Shown one piece after another: positions 24,635 to 33,037 of a DNA stretch of 64,000 nt. The notes beneath the pieces were generated by a model, which made no database searches, was not told the DNA's origin, and saw nothing but the letters and a program-made list of their open reading frames with translations. The DNA lies in NCBI RefSeq assembly GCF_014199535.1, contig NZ_JACHNV010000001.1, forward strand, positions 372,001 to 436,000, given 5' to 3'. Each line of letters starts with the position of its first letter. Positions within the stretch are counted from its first letter, which is position 1. The position numbers and the translations under genes were made by a program. The stretch comes from Hymenobacter latericoloratus. Lineage in GTDB: Bacteria; Bacteroidota; Bacteroidia; Cytophagales; Hymenobacteraceae.

Positions 24635-26085
24635 TGGAAGAACAACCCAAACTGCCGGACCTGAATACGCCTCCGCGCCCGCAGCATGACCACTCCGGCC
24701 CTACTACTGACGCCGATGGCAACCTGCAGGTGCTGGGCTTCAAGAGCGTAGATGCTGGTCATGAAACCACCGAGCCCTTGAAAGGAGCGGAAGAACAAGC
24801 TGATAACCGACAACTGGCAACCGGCAACTCAACAGTGCGCGCCCTCATCCTGACGGGTTTCGGCATCAACTGTGAAGAGGAGTTTGCCGCCGCTTACAAG
24901 CTGGCCGGCGCTGAGCCCACCATTGTGCACCTGAACCAAGTGCTGCACGGCCACGTCAGCATCCACAACTACGACATCCTGAACTTCCCCGGTGGCTTCA
25001 GCTTCGGCGACGACCTGGGCTCGGGCGTGGTGCTGGCCAACAAGCTGCGCTACCGCAAAAACGCCGAAGGCCGCACCCTGCTCGATGACATCAAGCAGTT
25101 CATTGCCAACGGCAAGTTCGTGATGGGCATCTGCAACGGCTTCCAGGTGCTGGTGAAGCTAGGCCTGCTCCCTAACCTGAGCGGCAACGTGACGCCGGAA
25201 GTAACCCTGACGCACAATGCCTCGGGCCGCTACGAAGACCGGTGGGTGCGCCTGAAAGTCAACCCGAAGTCGAACTCTCCCTTCCTGAAAGGCATCGACT
25301 CAATGGAAGTGCCCGTGCGCCACGGCGAAGGTCGCCTGATCATCAAAGGCGAAGAAACCCTGGCTGAAATTGAAGCCCGCGCCTTGAACTGCCTAGCCTA
25401 TACGGATTTCGACGGCTCGCCGACGGACGTGTACCCGCACAACCCCAACGGCGCCGACCTGAACTGCGCCGGCCTGACCGACACCACCGGCCAGGTCTTC
25501 GGGCTGATGCCTCACCCCGAGGCTTTCCTGTCCCTGTACAACCACCCCGACTGGGCCCGGCGGAAACGGGCGAATCCGAGTCTGAGTGAGGAAGGGGATG
25601 GGCTACGCCTGTTCCGCAACATTGTGGAGCACGTGGCGTCGTGGCCTCACCCCCCGGCCCCCTCTCCTTCAGAGAGGGGGAGCCACGGCGGCGTGCAGGG
25701 GCAGCCTTTGCACTTGACCGCTAATAAAGAAGCGTGGTTCAAGGGGCTGAAAGAGCACGGCGCGGAAATGCGCAAGCAGGCTACTGAGGCTGAGGATTTT
25801 TTGTGGGAGCAGCTGCGCAATCGGCAGCTAGGCGGCTATAAGTTTCGTCGGCAGCACACCATTGAGAATTTCATTGTGGACTTCATTTGCCTGGAAAAGC
25901 ACCTGATTATAGAGGTAGATGGCGGTGTGCATGGAGAAGCGGATCAGGCGGAATACGATGCTGGCCGCACGCACGAGCTGGAAGCACTTGGATATAGAGT
26001 AATCCGCTTCCAGAATGAGCAGGTGCTGACACAAACCAGTGAGGTGCTCCAGGAAATCTATCAAACTCTCGAACAAAGCGTCTAA
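24634..26085 (+). CDS. purQ: FGAM synthase glutaminase PurQ fused to a DUF559 nuclease domain
   Basis: A 483-aa protein, about twice the usual size of PurQ. Residues 1-67 are a low-complexity extension; a GTG at 24835 would give the standard start VRALILTGFGINCEEE. The class I glutaminase triad is intact: Cys167 in MGICNGFQ, His294 and Glu296 in LMPHPEAF. After EHVAS (about residue 335), residues 336-354 read WPHPPAPSPSERG..., which is the translation of an inverted repeat, and residues about 370-483 are a DUF559 (PD-(D/E)xK-like) domain with Asp416 in FIVDFICLEKH and Glu427/Asp429 in IIEVDGG. The fusion arises from insertion of a cassette that removed the native stop. Glutaminase activity for FGAM synthesis is probably retained; the nuclease part has no role in purine synthesis. 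Confidence 0.9.
   Translation: MEEQPKLPDLNTPPRPQHDHSGPTTDADGNLQVLGFKSVDAGHETTEPLKGAEEQADNRQLATGNSTVRALILTGFGINCEEEFAAAYKLAGAEPTIVHLNQVLHGHVSIHNYDILNFPGGFSFGDDLGSGVVLANKLRYRKNAEGRTLLDDIKQFIANGKFVMGICNGFQVLVKLGLLPNLSGNVTPEVTLTHNASGRYEDRWVRLKVNPKSNSPFLKGIDSMEVPVRHGEGRLIIKGEETLAEIEARALNCLAYTDFDGSPTDVYPHNPNGADLNCAGLTDTTGQVFGLMPHPEAFLSLYNHPDWARRKRANPSLSEEGDGLRLFRNIVEHVASWPHPPAPSPSERGSHGGVQGQPLHLTANKEAWFKGLKEHGAEMRKQATEAEDFLWEQLRNRQLGGYKFRRQHTIENFIVDFICLEKHLIIEVDGGVHGEADQAEYDAGRTHELEALGYRVIRFQNEQVLTQTSEVLQEIYQTLEQSV
25640..25693. repeat. Left inverted repeat of the DUF559 cassette
   Basis: 54 bp, with an internal hairpin CCCCTCTC/GAGAGGGG. It is translated in frame as the linker of the PurQ fusion. 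Its partner is 26097-26150. Confidence 0.85.
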
Positions 26086-26096
26086 CGCATATACTA

Positions 26097-26150
26097 CGCC
26101 GCCTCGGCTCCCCCTCTCTGAAGGAGAGGGGGCCGGGGGGTGAGGCCACG
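26097..26150. repeat. Right inverted repeat of the DUF559 cassette
   Basis: Reverse complement of 25640-25693 with two mismatches. It ends 5 bp before the purC start codon and its hairpin may affect purC expression. Confidence 0.85.
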
Positions 26151-26155
26151 ATACC

Positions 26156-27085
26156 ATGAACACCCTCAACCACTTCGATACCCCCCAGCTCGAACTGCTG
26201 CACCGCGGCAAAGTCCGCGACTCGTACCGCGCGCCTTCCGGCGAGCGGCTCATTGTGGTGACCGACCGGCTGTCGGCCTTCGACTCGGTGCTGGAGACGC
26301 CGGTGGCCCACAAAGGAGCGGTGCTGAACGGGCTGGCGGCTTTCTGGTTCGAGAAAACCCGGCACATCATCCCGAACCACGTGATTTCGCTGCTCGACCC
26401 GAACGTGACGCTGGCGAAGGAGGCCGAGCCGATTCGGGTGGAGATGGTGGTGCGCAACTACCTCACGGGCTCTATGTGGCGCGGCTACCAGCAAGGCCAG
26501 CGGAGCTTTTCGGGCGTGACGGTGCCCGACGGCCTGACCAAGCATCAAAAGTTTCCCGAGCCCATCGTGACGCCCACCACTAAGGAGGAATCGGACCGCG
26601 AGATTACGCCCGAAAACCTGGTGGCGGAAGGCTGGGTGTCGGCGGAGCTGTATGAGCAGATGCGGGTGAAGTCTTTGGAGCTGTTCAACTTCGCTTCGCA
26701 GTGGATGGCAGAGCGCGGCATCATCCTAGTGGATACCAAGTACGAGTTTGGCCTGCTGGATGGGAAGTTGATCCTGATTGATGAAATCCACACGCCCGAC
26801 TCGTCGCGGTTCTGGAGCGCCGAGGACTACGCCCGGAACCCCGAGGCCGCAGAGCAGATGGACAAGGAGTACGTGCGCCAATGGCTGATTGCCAACAAGC
26901 AGGACGGCCAGTACCCCCGCGCCCTTACCCCCGAAGTTTCCGCCGAAGCCACCCGCCGCTACCTCGATATCTACGAGCGTATCACGGGTGCCCCGCTGCG
27001 CACTAGCGATGAAGCTGCTGGCGGCGACGTACGGGCCCGCCTCGTGAACAATCTGGTGCAGGCTGGCATCATGAAAGAGGCCTAA
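26156..27085 (+). CDS. purC: SAICAR synthase
   Basis: A 309-aa enzyme joining CAIR and aspartate with ATP to make SAICAR. The N-terminal LLHRGKVRDSYRAP and VTDRLSAFDSVL, and the later LVDTKYEFGLLDGKLILIDE motif, are diagnostic. The length of 309 is that of the longer yeast-like form, larger than the roughly 240-aa form. The ATG lies 5 bp after the right repeat of the inserted cassette, so the original purQ-purC junction has been replaced. purE, purK and purB are not in the window. Confidence 0.93.
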   Translation: MNTLNHFDTPQLELLHRGKVRDSYRAPSGERLIVVTDRLSAFDSVLETPVAHKGAVLNGLAAFWFEKTRHIIPNHVISLLDPNVTLAKEAEPIRVEMVVRNYLTGSMWRGYQQGQRSFSGVTVPDGLTKHQKFPEPIVTPTTKEESDREITPENLVAEGWVSAELYEQMRVKSLELFNFASQWMAERGIILVDTKYEFGLLDGKLILIDEIHTPDSSRFWSAEDYARNPEAAEQMDKEYVRQWLIANKQDGQYPRALTPEVSAEATRRYLDIYERITGAPLRTSDEAAGGDVRARLVNNLVQAGIMKEA

Positions 27086-27160
27086 ACTCGTTGGTGAGTT
27101 TATCCTTGACTACCCCCAATTTCACGGTAAACCCCTTAGTTGAGTTGCGGACGCTATAAT

Positions 27161-27553
27161 ATGAAGCTCATGGACGTTGCGAAACAGAAACAACTCGTGC
27201 AAGACTACATGGAAGCGTACAACCGTTATGATGTGGCTGGCATGCTAGGCCCTCTGCACGAGGAAGTGGTGTTCCGCAACATCTCCAACGGCGAAGTCAA
27301 CCTGACCTTAACCGGCAAAGAGGCGTTTCGCCAGCAGGCGCAGCAAGCGTTGCAGTACTTCTCCCAGCGGGAGCAGCGCGTCACGGGCTGGCAAACCAGT
27401 ACCGATAAAGTAGAAGTGTTGCTCAACTATACCGCCGTTGCCACTATCGACTTCCCCAACGGCCCAAAAGCCGGCGATACGCTGCAGCTGCAGGGAAAGT
27501 CGGTCTTTGAGTTCTCGGACGAGAAGATCAGCGCCATTACCGATATCAGTTAG
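27161..27553 (+). CDS. NTF2-like/SnoaL-type small protein in the purine operon
   Basis: A 130-aa protein with the cone-shaped NTF2 fold pattern: an N-terminal helix pair (KQKQLVQDYMEAYNRYDVAGM), LGPLHEEVVFRNIS, and later strand text KVEVLLNYTAVATIDF and LQGKSVFEFSDEKISAITDIS. Such proteins are often isomerases, hydrolases or ligand binders; no catalytic residue can be assigned. ATG 27161 is chosen over the upstream in-frame reading; ATG 27170 is also possible. It is inserted between purC and purD on the same strand. Confidence 0.8.
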   Translation: MKLMDVAKQKQLVQDYMEAYNRYDVAGMLGPLHEEVVFRNISNGEVNLTLTGKEAFRQQAQQALQYFSQREQRVTGWQTSTDKVEVLLNYTAVATIDFPNGPKAGDTLQLQGKSVFEFSDEKISAITDIS

Positions 27554-27619
27554 AACAGCTCTGCGGACCTCCGCGACATCCTCTACGCCCTCTGCGGGAA
27601 CCATCTAAAGAACAACACC

Positions 27620-28906
27620 TTGAGCACTACCCATAAAACCATAGTACTCCTCGGCGGCGGGGCCCGTGAACACGCTATGGCGTGGAAGCTGACCCGCGAC
27701 GGGGCCACGGTGCACGTACTGCCCGGCAACGGTGGCATTCCGAACAGCCACCCCGAAATCAGCGCCACCGATTTTCCGGCCATCCAGAGCTTCTGCGAAG
27801 CCCACGGCGTGAAGCTGATTGTAGTGGGGCCCGAAGCCCCGCTGGCAGCGGGCGTAACGGATTTCTTCGCCGGTTCTGATATTCGGGTGTTCGGCCCAAG
27901 CCGGGCCGGTGCCACGCTGGAAAGCTCTAAGGTGTGGTCGAAGGACTTTATGCGGCGGCACGGGGTAGCAACGGCTATGTCGTGGCAGTACCGCAGCGAC
28001 AAGCTGGACGAGGCCCGCGCCAAAGCCACGGAGCTGGAGGGGCAGGTGGTGGTGAAGTACGACGGCCTGGCGGCGGGCAAAGGCGTGTATGTGTGCTCGG
28101 CTATTGATGAAGCGCACGCGGCGCTGGATGATTTGCAGCAGCAGCATACGGGCTGGTTTAGCTTCCTGCTGGAAGAAAAGCTGACCGGCCCCGAAATCAG
28201 CATCATCGGCGTCACGGACGGGAACCGCGTGCGGCTGTTGGCTCCTTCCCAGGACCACAAGCAGCTGCTGGCCGGCGACCAGGGCCCCAACACCGGTGGT
28301 ATGGGCGCCTACTGCCCCGTCCCGTTCTGCGACGACAACGTGCTGGCCGCCATCCGTACCAGCATCGTGGACCCTACCCTGCGCGGCCTGCAGAATGAGC
28401 AATTCGACTTCAACGGCTTCCTGTATTTCGGCATCATGCTCACGCCCCAGGGCCCCAAGCTGCTGGAGTACAACGTGCGCCTCGGTGACCCCGAAGCCGA
28501 AGTGCTCCTGCCAGCCCTGGAAAGCAGCTTGCTCGAACTCATTGAAGCTGCCTTGGATGGCAAATTGCAGCAAACGGTTGTGCGCCAGCGCCGCAGCTAC
28601 TACGTGGGGGTAGTGCTAGCCTCAGGGGGCTACCCCGCCGCGCAGTTTCCAACGGGCTTCCCCATCACCGGCCTGGATCAGCTGCACCCTAGCATCTTGG
28701 CGTTTCACGGCGCTACCAAGCAGAGCGCCGACGGCGAGCTGGTAACCAGCGGCGGCCGTGTGATGGTGCTGGTGGGGCATGGTGAAGAACTCGAAGATGC
28801 TGTGAATCACGTATATCGGGAAGTAGAACGAGTCAAATTTCAGGATGTGTACATCCGTACTGATATCGGCCAGCGGCCGGAACCGACCCTTGCAGGCAAC
28901 TGGTAA
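27620..28906 (+). CDS. purD: Phosphoribosylamine-glycine ligase (GAR synthetase)
   Basis: A 428-aa ATP-grasp enzyme making GAR from phosphoribosylamine, glycine and ATP. The start KTIVLLGGGAREHAMAWK is typical, as are VVVGPEAPLAAGVTDFF, VVVKYDGLAAGKGVYVC and NTGGMGAYCPVPF. YNVRLGDPEAEVLLP binds the metal. The first codon is TTG 27620 (no ATG in frame near it). Its 3' end overlaps purN if purN starts at 28845. Confidence 0.94.
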   Translation: MSTTHKTIVLLGGGAREHAMAWKLTRDGATVHVLPGNGGIPNSHPEISATDFPAIQSFCEAHGVKLIVVGPEAPLAAGVTDFFAGSDIRVFGPSRAGATLESSKVWSKDFMRRHGVATAMSWQYRSDKLDEARAKATELEGQVVVKYDGLAAGKGVYVCSAIDEAHAALDDLQQQHTGWFSFLLEEKLTGPEISIIGVTDGNRVRLLAPSQDHKQLLAGDQGPNTGGMGAYCPVPFCDDNVLAAIRTSIVDPTLRGLQNEQFDFNGFLYFGIMLTPQGPKLLEYNVRLGDPEAEVLLPALESSLLELIEAALDGKLQQTVVRQRRSYYVGVVLASGGYPAAQFPTGFPITGLDQLHPSILAFHGATKQSADGELVTSGGRVMVLVGHGEELEDAVNHVYREVERVKFQDVYIRTDIGQRPEPTLAGNW

Positions 28907-29606
28907 CCATAGCACCCGCAAAGCGCGCCTGGCCATTCTGCTGTCGGGTCGGGGCTCCAACATGGTGGCCCTGGTGCAGGCCGTACAACACGGCGTGTTG
29001 AGTGGCCTGGCCGAAGTAGCCGTGGTATTCAGCAACAAGCCCGATGCGCCTGGCCTGGAAACGGCGGCTGCTTTGGGCTGCCTCACTGCCAGCCTCAGCA
29101 GCCAGGGCCGCAAGCGCGCCGAGTTTGATGCCGAGGTGGTGGAGCTGCTACGCCAGTATCAACCCGATTACGTAGTGCTGGCCGGCTACATGCGCATCCT
29201 GTCGCCGACCTTTATCCGGGCGTTTGCGGGGCGTATTCTCAATATTCACCCCGCCGACACCCACCAGCACCAGGGCCTGCACGCCTACGAATGGGCCTTC
29301 GAAAACCAACTGCCGGAAACCAAAATAACGGTGCATTTGGTTGATGAGGGCCTGGATACCGGGCCCATTCTGGCCCAGCACCCCGTTGACTTGCAGGGCG
29401 CTGGCACCCTGGCCGAAGTAGAGCAGCGGGGCTTGGCCGTAGAGCACTTTCTGTACGCCGATACCCTGGCCCGCCTTATTCGAGGCGAGCTACCCCGGCG
29501 CACTCCTGAAACGGCAGGTACGGCCGTTGTTTCAGTGCATACCCCCGAACCGCTGCTGCCTTCCGCTACTGGTTCTTCTCCGCACGGAGAAGCCGCCGGC
29601 GGCTAG
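28845..29606 (+). CDS. purN: Phosphoribosylglycinamide formyltransferase
   Basis: A folate-dependent formyltransferase for GAR to FGAR. The core begins at RLAILLSGRGSNMVALV and includes the catalytic Asn and His in LNIHPADTHQHQGLHAYEW and Asp in VDEGLDTGPIL. The loop PADTHQHQGLHA replaces the common PSLLPAFPGLHA, as in other Bacteroidota enzymes I have seen. The ATG at 28845 overlaps purD by 62 bp and adds about 25 residues; an in-frame TTG at 28890 would give an almost normal N-terminus. A C-terminal tail of about 35 residues (Pro/Ser/Gly-rich) is extra. Otherwise the length is typical. Confidence 0.9.
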   Translation: MCTSVLISASGRNRPLQATGNHSTRKARLAILLSGRGSNMVALVQAVQHGVLSGLAEVAVVFSNKPDAPGLETAAALGCLTASLSSQGRKRAEFDAEVVELLRQYQPDYVVLAGYMRILSPTFIRAFAGRILNIHPADTHQHQGLHAYEWAFENQLPETKITVHLVDEGLDTGPILAQHPVDLQGAGTLAEVEQRGLAVEHFLYADTLARLIRGELPRRTPETAGTAVVSVHTPEPLLPSATGSSPHGEAAGG

Positions 29607-29713
29607 GCCACTTGTCCGCCTCACGCCCACGATGCACTAACCCCGCGTTGGTGTTACACTTGCCACCCCGGTAGCGGATTTCACCGCCCACTACCACCTT
29701 CCTGATACTTCCC

Positions 29714-31219
29714 ATGTGCGGAATTGTAGGTTTTTACGGTCCCGATGACGTTGCCCACGACATCGTATTTGGCCTGACGGCGCTCCAGCACCGCGGCCAG
29801 GACGCGGCCGGCATAGCCACCTTCGACGACAACTTTCACCTCTGCAAAGGCAACGGCCTGATATCCGACGTGTTCCGGAAGAAGGAGCTCAAGAAGCTGA
29901 AAGGCAACATTGGCATCGGCCACGCGCGCTACACCACCCAGGGCTCCAACGACGCCGAACTGGCCCAGCCGTTTACCACCAGCTACCCCTTCGGGCTGGC
30001 CATGGTGCACAACGGCAACGTTATCAACTTCCGCTCGGCCGCCAAGCGCCTGCACGAGAAGTACCACGTGCTGCCCAAAACCAGCAACGACCTGGAGCTG
30101 ATCATGTACACCTTCGCCTCGGAGCTGCGCCTGAAGAACCTCGATGCCCTTTCGGTTATCGATATTTTTGATGCGGTAGAGACGACGCAGGAGCTGGTGA
30201 AAGGGGCCTACGCTACCATCACCGTCATTGCCGGGCACGGCCTGCTGGCTTTCAATGACCCGCTGGGTATTCGCCCACTGGTGCTGGGCCGCCGTGATAC
30301 GGAGAAGGGTCCCATCTATGCTTTCGCCTCCGAAAGCACCTGCTTTGATTACCTGGGCTTTGAGTTTATCAAGAACGTAGGCCCGGGCCAGGCCATCTTC
30401 ATCGACAAGGATTTCAAGGTTCACTACAAGAACCCCTACGCCCAGCCCAAGGCCTTCTGCGTGTTCGAGCACATCTACTTCGCCCGCGAAGACTCCACCA
30501 TTCACGGCCGGCTGGTGGCCCGGGAGCGGGTGCGGCTAGGCAAGATGCTGGCCAGGAAAGTGATTGAGTCGGGGATTCAGCCGGATATGGTGATTGACGT
30601 GCCTTCATCGGGGTACTTCTCGGCCTCGGGTCTGGCGGAGGCTATTGGCGTGCCCTACCGCCGGGCGCTGGTGAAGAACAACCACATGGGCCGCTCCTTC
30701 ATCGTGAGCAGCCAGGCCGGCCGCGAGGACATCGTCAAGAAGAAGCTGAACCCCATCCGGGAGTTTGTGGAAGGCAAGAAGATTGCCGTGGTCGACGACA
30801 GCATTGTGCGCGGCACCACCTCGCGGCGCATTGTGCGCATTCTGCGCGAGGCTGGCGCGGCCGAGGTGTACTTTATCAGCAGTGCTCCGCCCATCGTGTC
30901 GCCCTGCATCTACGGTATTGATATGGCCATGAGCACCGAGCTGATTGCGGCCAACTACACCGAAGAGGAAATCTGCCGCTACATCGAGGCCGACAAGGTT
31001 ATCTACCAGTCTATTGAAGACCTGCAGGAGCTGTTTTCGGAGGACAAAGGCCACGGGGGCAACTGCTTCGCCTGCTTCACGGGCAAGTACCCTACCGGCG
31101 ACGTCACCAAGTACCTGCGCCACATTCAGGAGGAGCGCCAGAGCCACCGCTCCGACAAAGACAAGAAAGAACAGCCTACCTCCGTCAGCGCCAAAGCTCC
31201 CGCACCTACGGAGCATTAA
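29714..31219 (+). CDS. purF: Amidophosphoribosyltransferase, iron-sulfur type
   Basis: A 501-aa enzyme for the committed step: PRPP plus glutamine to phosphoribosylamine. It begins MCGIVGFYGP, so the nucleophile Cys is residue 2 and only Met removal is needed, unlike enzymes with a cleaved propeptide. The four Cys that hold the 4Fe-4S cluster in the Bacillus type are present in AFCVFEHIYFARED, VSPCIYGIDM and NCFACFTGKYPT. The PRPP site is KIAVVDDSIVRGTTSRR. A C-terminal charged tail (SHRSDKDKKE) is extra. Located between purN and purM. Confidence 0.94.
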   Translation: MCGIVGFYGPDDVAHDIVFGLTALQHRGQDAAGIATFDDNFHLCKGNGLISDVFRKKELKKLKGNIGIGHARYTTQGSNDAELAQPFTTSYPFGLAMVHNGNVINFRSAAKRLHEKYHVLPKTSNDLELIMYTFASELRLKNLDALSVIDIFDAVETTQELVKGAYATITVIAGHGLLAFNDPLGIRPLVLGRRDTEKGPIYAFASESTCFDYLGFEFIKNVGPGQAIFIDKDFKVHYKNPYAQPKAFCVFEHIYFAREDSTIHGRLVARERVRLGKMLARKVIESGIQPDMVIDVPSSGYFSASGLAEAIGVPYRRALVKNNHMGRSFIVSSQAGREDIVKKKLNPIREFVEGKKIAVVDDSIVRGTTSRRIVRILREAGAAEVYFISSAPPIVSPCIYGIDMAMSTELIAANYTEEEICRYIEADKVIYQSIEDLQELFSEDKGHGGNCFACFTGKYPTGDVTKYLRHIQEERQSHRSDKDKKEQPTSVSAKAPAPTEH

Positions 31220-31232
31220 CCTTAAAATTCAC

Positions 31233-31336
31233 CTGTCATCCTGAGCGGAGCGAAGGACCTTCTCGCAGTAGTACAGCTGTCATAGGAACAGCTCGTTCTT
31301 CGGATATAAGGTCCTTTGCTCCGCTCAGGATAACAG
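31233..31336. repeat. Palindromic element, family II copy 1
   Basis: Outer arms 31233-31261 and 31308-31336 (29 bp, two mismatches) contain tcctgagcggagcgaaggac. It is related to the element at 38325-38432. It sits between purF and purM on the sense strand, so the RNA hairpin lies inside the likely operon transcript. Confidence 0.8.
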
Positions 31337-31362
31337 CTATTTCATACGACTGCCCCTCTGCC

Positions 31363-32478
31363 ATGAGCCAGACCTCTGCTGATACTGCCCTTAAAGCCAC
31401 CGCCGGCTACTCCATCGAAGAAGGCAACGCCGCTTCCAAGAACGCCTACCACTGGGCCCAGAAAACCTTCGCGACCCGTGCCGGCAAGCCCGGCGAGCCG
31501 GCACAGGACTTGGCCGGGGGCTTCTCCAACGAAATCCGGTTTGGGGCGGAGCGGTTGGGCATCGGCTCCGATGGTATCGGGACGAAGATTGAGGTAGCCG
31601 AGCGCCTGGACCGCTACGATACGCTGGGCTACGACCTGATTGCCATGGTAGCCGACGACCTGGTGGTGGCCGGTTTCATCCCCACCAACCTGTCGAACAT
31701 CATCGACGTGAACACCCTTAACTACGAGGTGGTGAATGAGCTGATGCGCGGCCTGCACGACGCGGCGCAGTTCAGCCAGATTGCCGTAACGGGTGGCGAA
31801 ATTGCTGAGCTGGGCAACCGCATCGGGGGCTACCCCGGCGCCCGCATGAACTTCAACTGGTGTTCCACGGCCGTGGGCGTGTTGCACCCGAGTCTGGAGC
31901 GGCCCCTGAGCGGCGCCAACGTGCGCGCCGGGCAGGCCGTGGTAGCGCTTCGCTCGCCGTCCTTCCGCTCCAACGGCTACTCCCTGGCCCGCCGCGCCCT
32001 CACCAAAACCTTCGGTGAAGCCTGGCACACGGCCCCCTACACCGGCCCCGACGCCGCGGAAATGGGCCAGACCTGGGGCGAGGTGATGCTGGCGCCTTCG
32101 CTGATTTTTGCGCCCGGTGTGGTGGCAGTGCTGGATGCGGGCCTACCCCTGCACGCGGCGGCGCACATCACCGGCGGCGGCATTGCCGATAACTTTAAGC
32201 GCGTGCTCAAAAACGGGGTAGGCGCCGAGCTGACCAACCTCTTCGAACCGCTGCCGGCCATGCAGCAGCTGGCCGAGCTGGCCGGCATCAGCCCCCAGGA
32301 AGCCTACCTCTACTGGAACATGGGCAACGGCATGCTCCTCGTCACCGACGAAGCCCAGGCCGAAGCCGTAGCCGAAACCCTGCGCGCCCGCGGCTACCAG
32401 GCCCAGGTGGCAGGACGCATCACCCCGGAGCCCGGCGTGACGCTGCGCGTTGGCGTCGGCGAGCTGCGCTATGAATAA
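31363..32478 (+). CDS. purM: Phosphoribosylformylglycinamidine cyclo-ligase (AIR synthetase)
   Basis: A 371-aa ATP-dependent enzyme making AIR from FGAM. Typical motifs are GSDGIGTKIEVAERL, DLIAMVADDLVVAGFIPTNL, AVTGGEIAELG and the C-terminal HITGGGIADNFKRVL. It closes the plus-strand purine run, followed by a palindrome with an internal terminator. It belongs to the PurM superfamily with PurL, upstream. Confidence 0.93.
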   Translation: MSQTSADTALKATAGYSIEEGNAASKNAYHWAQKTFATRAGKPGEPAQDLAGGFSNEIRFGAERLGIGSDGIGTKIEVAERLDRYDTLGYDLIAMVADDLVVAGFIPTNLSNIIDVNTLNYEVVNELMRGLHDAAQFSQIAVTGGEIAELGNRIGGYPGARMNFNWCSTAVGVLHPSLERPLSGANVRAGQAVVALRSPSFRSNGYSLARRALTKTFGEAWHTAPYTGPDAAEMGQTWGEVMLAPSLIFAPGVVAVLDAGLPLHAAAHITGGGIADNFKRVLKNGVGAELTNLFEPLPAMQQLAELAGISPQEAYLYWNMGNGMLLVTDEAQAEAVAETLRARGYQAQVAGRITPEPGVTLRVGVGELRYE

Positions 32479-32480
32479 CC

Positions 32481-32644
32481 GTCATTGCGAGGAGGCACGA
32501 CGAAGCAATTCTTCCTGTTCAATGTGAAGAGCCTTAGAGAAATGAAAAGCCCTTACTACCGCGTGGCAGTAAGGGCTTTTCAGTAGGTCAGTGTTTCGCG
32601 CACAGAGAAGGAAGGATTGCTTCGTCGTGCCTCCTCGCAATGAC
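32481..32644. repeat. Palindromic element, family I copy 2, with internal terminator
   Basis: Perfect 29-bp outer arms (32481-32509 and 32616-32644; gtcattgcgaggaggcacga is the first 20 bases). In the middle, 32545-32557 pairs perfectly with 32568-32580 (aaaagcccttact), a bidirectional terminator. It separates convergent purM and the HMA gene. Confidence 0.9.
32545..32580. terminator. Bidirectional terminator between purM and the HMA gene
   Basis: 13-bp perfect stem aaaagcccttact/agtaagggctttt, 10-nt loop, inside the family I palindrome. Confidence 0.85.
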
Positions 32645-32650
32645 AGGATG

Positions 32651-32860
32651 CTACGCTGGCTCGATATCAAACCCGGCTTGCGAAACCGACTTCATAATCA
32701 GTTCGGGAATGGGGTTTGCGCCCTCCACCGTGAGAATTTTCTCGGGGCTGTTGGTGTCCACGCTCCACTTCTCCACGCTGGCTTCGGCGTCGAGGAAAGG
32801 CGTGACGGCGCGCACGCAATTGGCGCAGTTGATGCTGGTTTTAAATTTCAGGGTTGACAT
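32651..32860 (-). CDS. Heavy-metal-associated (HMA) domain protein
   Basis: A 69-aa ferredoxin-like fold protein. The metal site is INCANC (CxxC) near residue 12 and the rest (AVTPFLDAEASVEKWSVDTNS) follows the HMA pattern. It is probably a soluble copper-type metallochaperone or sensor. ATG at the complement of 32858-32860 gives MSTLKFKTSINC; the longer reading adds seven residues without support. No P-type ATPase is adjacent. Confidence 0.85.
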   Translation of the reverse strand: MSTLKFKTSINCANCVRAVTPFLDAEASVEKWSVDTNSPEKILTVEGANPIPELIMKSVSQAGFDIEPA

Positions 32861-33037
32861 GGGGAGGAAGTTCTGGGCCACTGCCGGGGGTAGGGAAGTC
32901 GGCAGCGGCGGGTGAGTTGCTGCTATAACAACGAAGTAGCAGCAAAAGTAGCTGTTGCCAGGAGGCCTAGAAGTATAGGCTTTGGCCGAAGGAGTGCAGA
33001 GTTTTGCCGTATTTCGGGGCTCTTATTTCTGCCTGCC

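Larger units (their letters stand above)
25640..26150. mobile_element. DUF559 cassette bounded by 54-bp inverted repeats
   Basis: The segment between the PurQ core and purC starts with an inverted repeat at 25640-25693 and ends with its reverse complement at 26097-26150 (52 of 54 bases match). Between them lies only the DUF559 domain. This looks like a discrete insertion. No target duplication is visible and no transposase is encoded, so mobilisation would need help in trans, or the DUF559 protein itself may take part. The translated repeat PHPPAPSPSERG is a motif seen in many bacterial proteins with such insertions. Confidence 0.7.
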
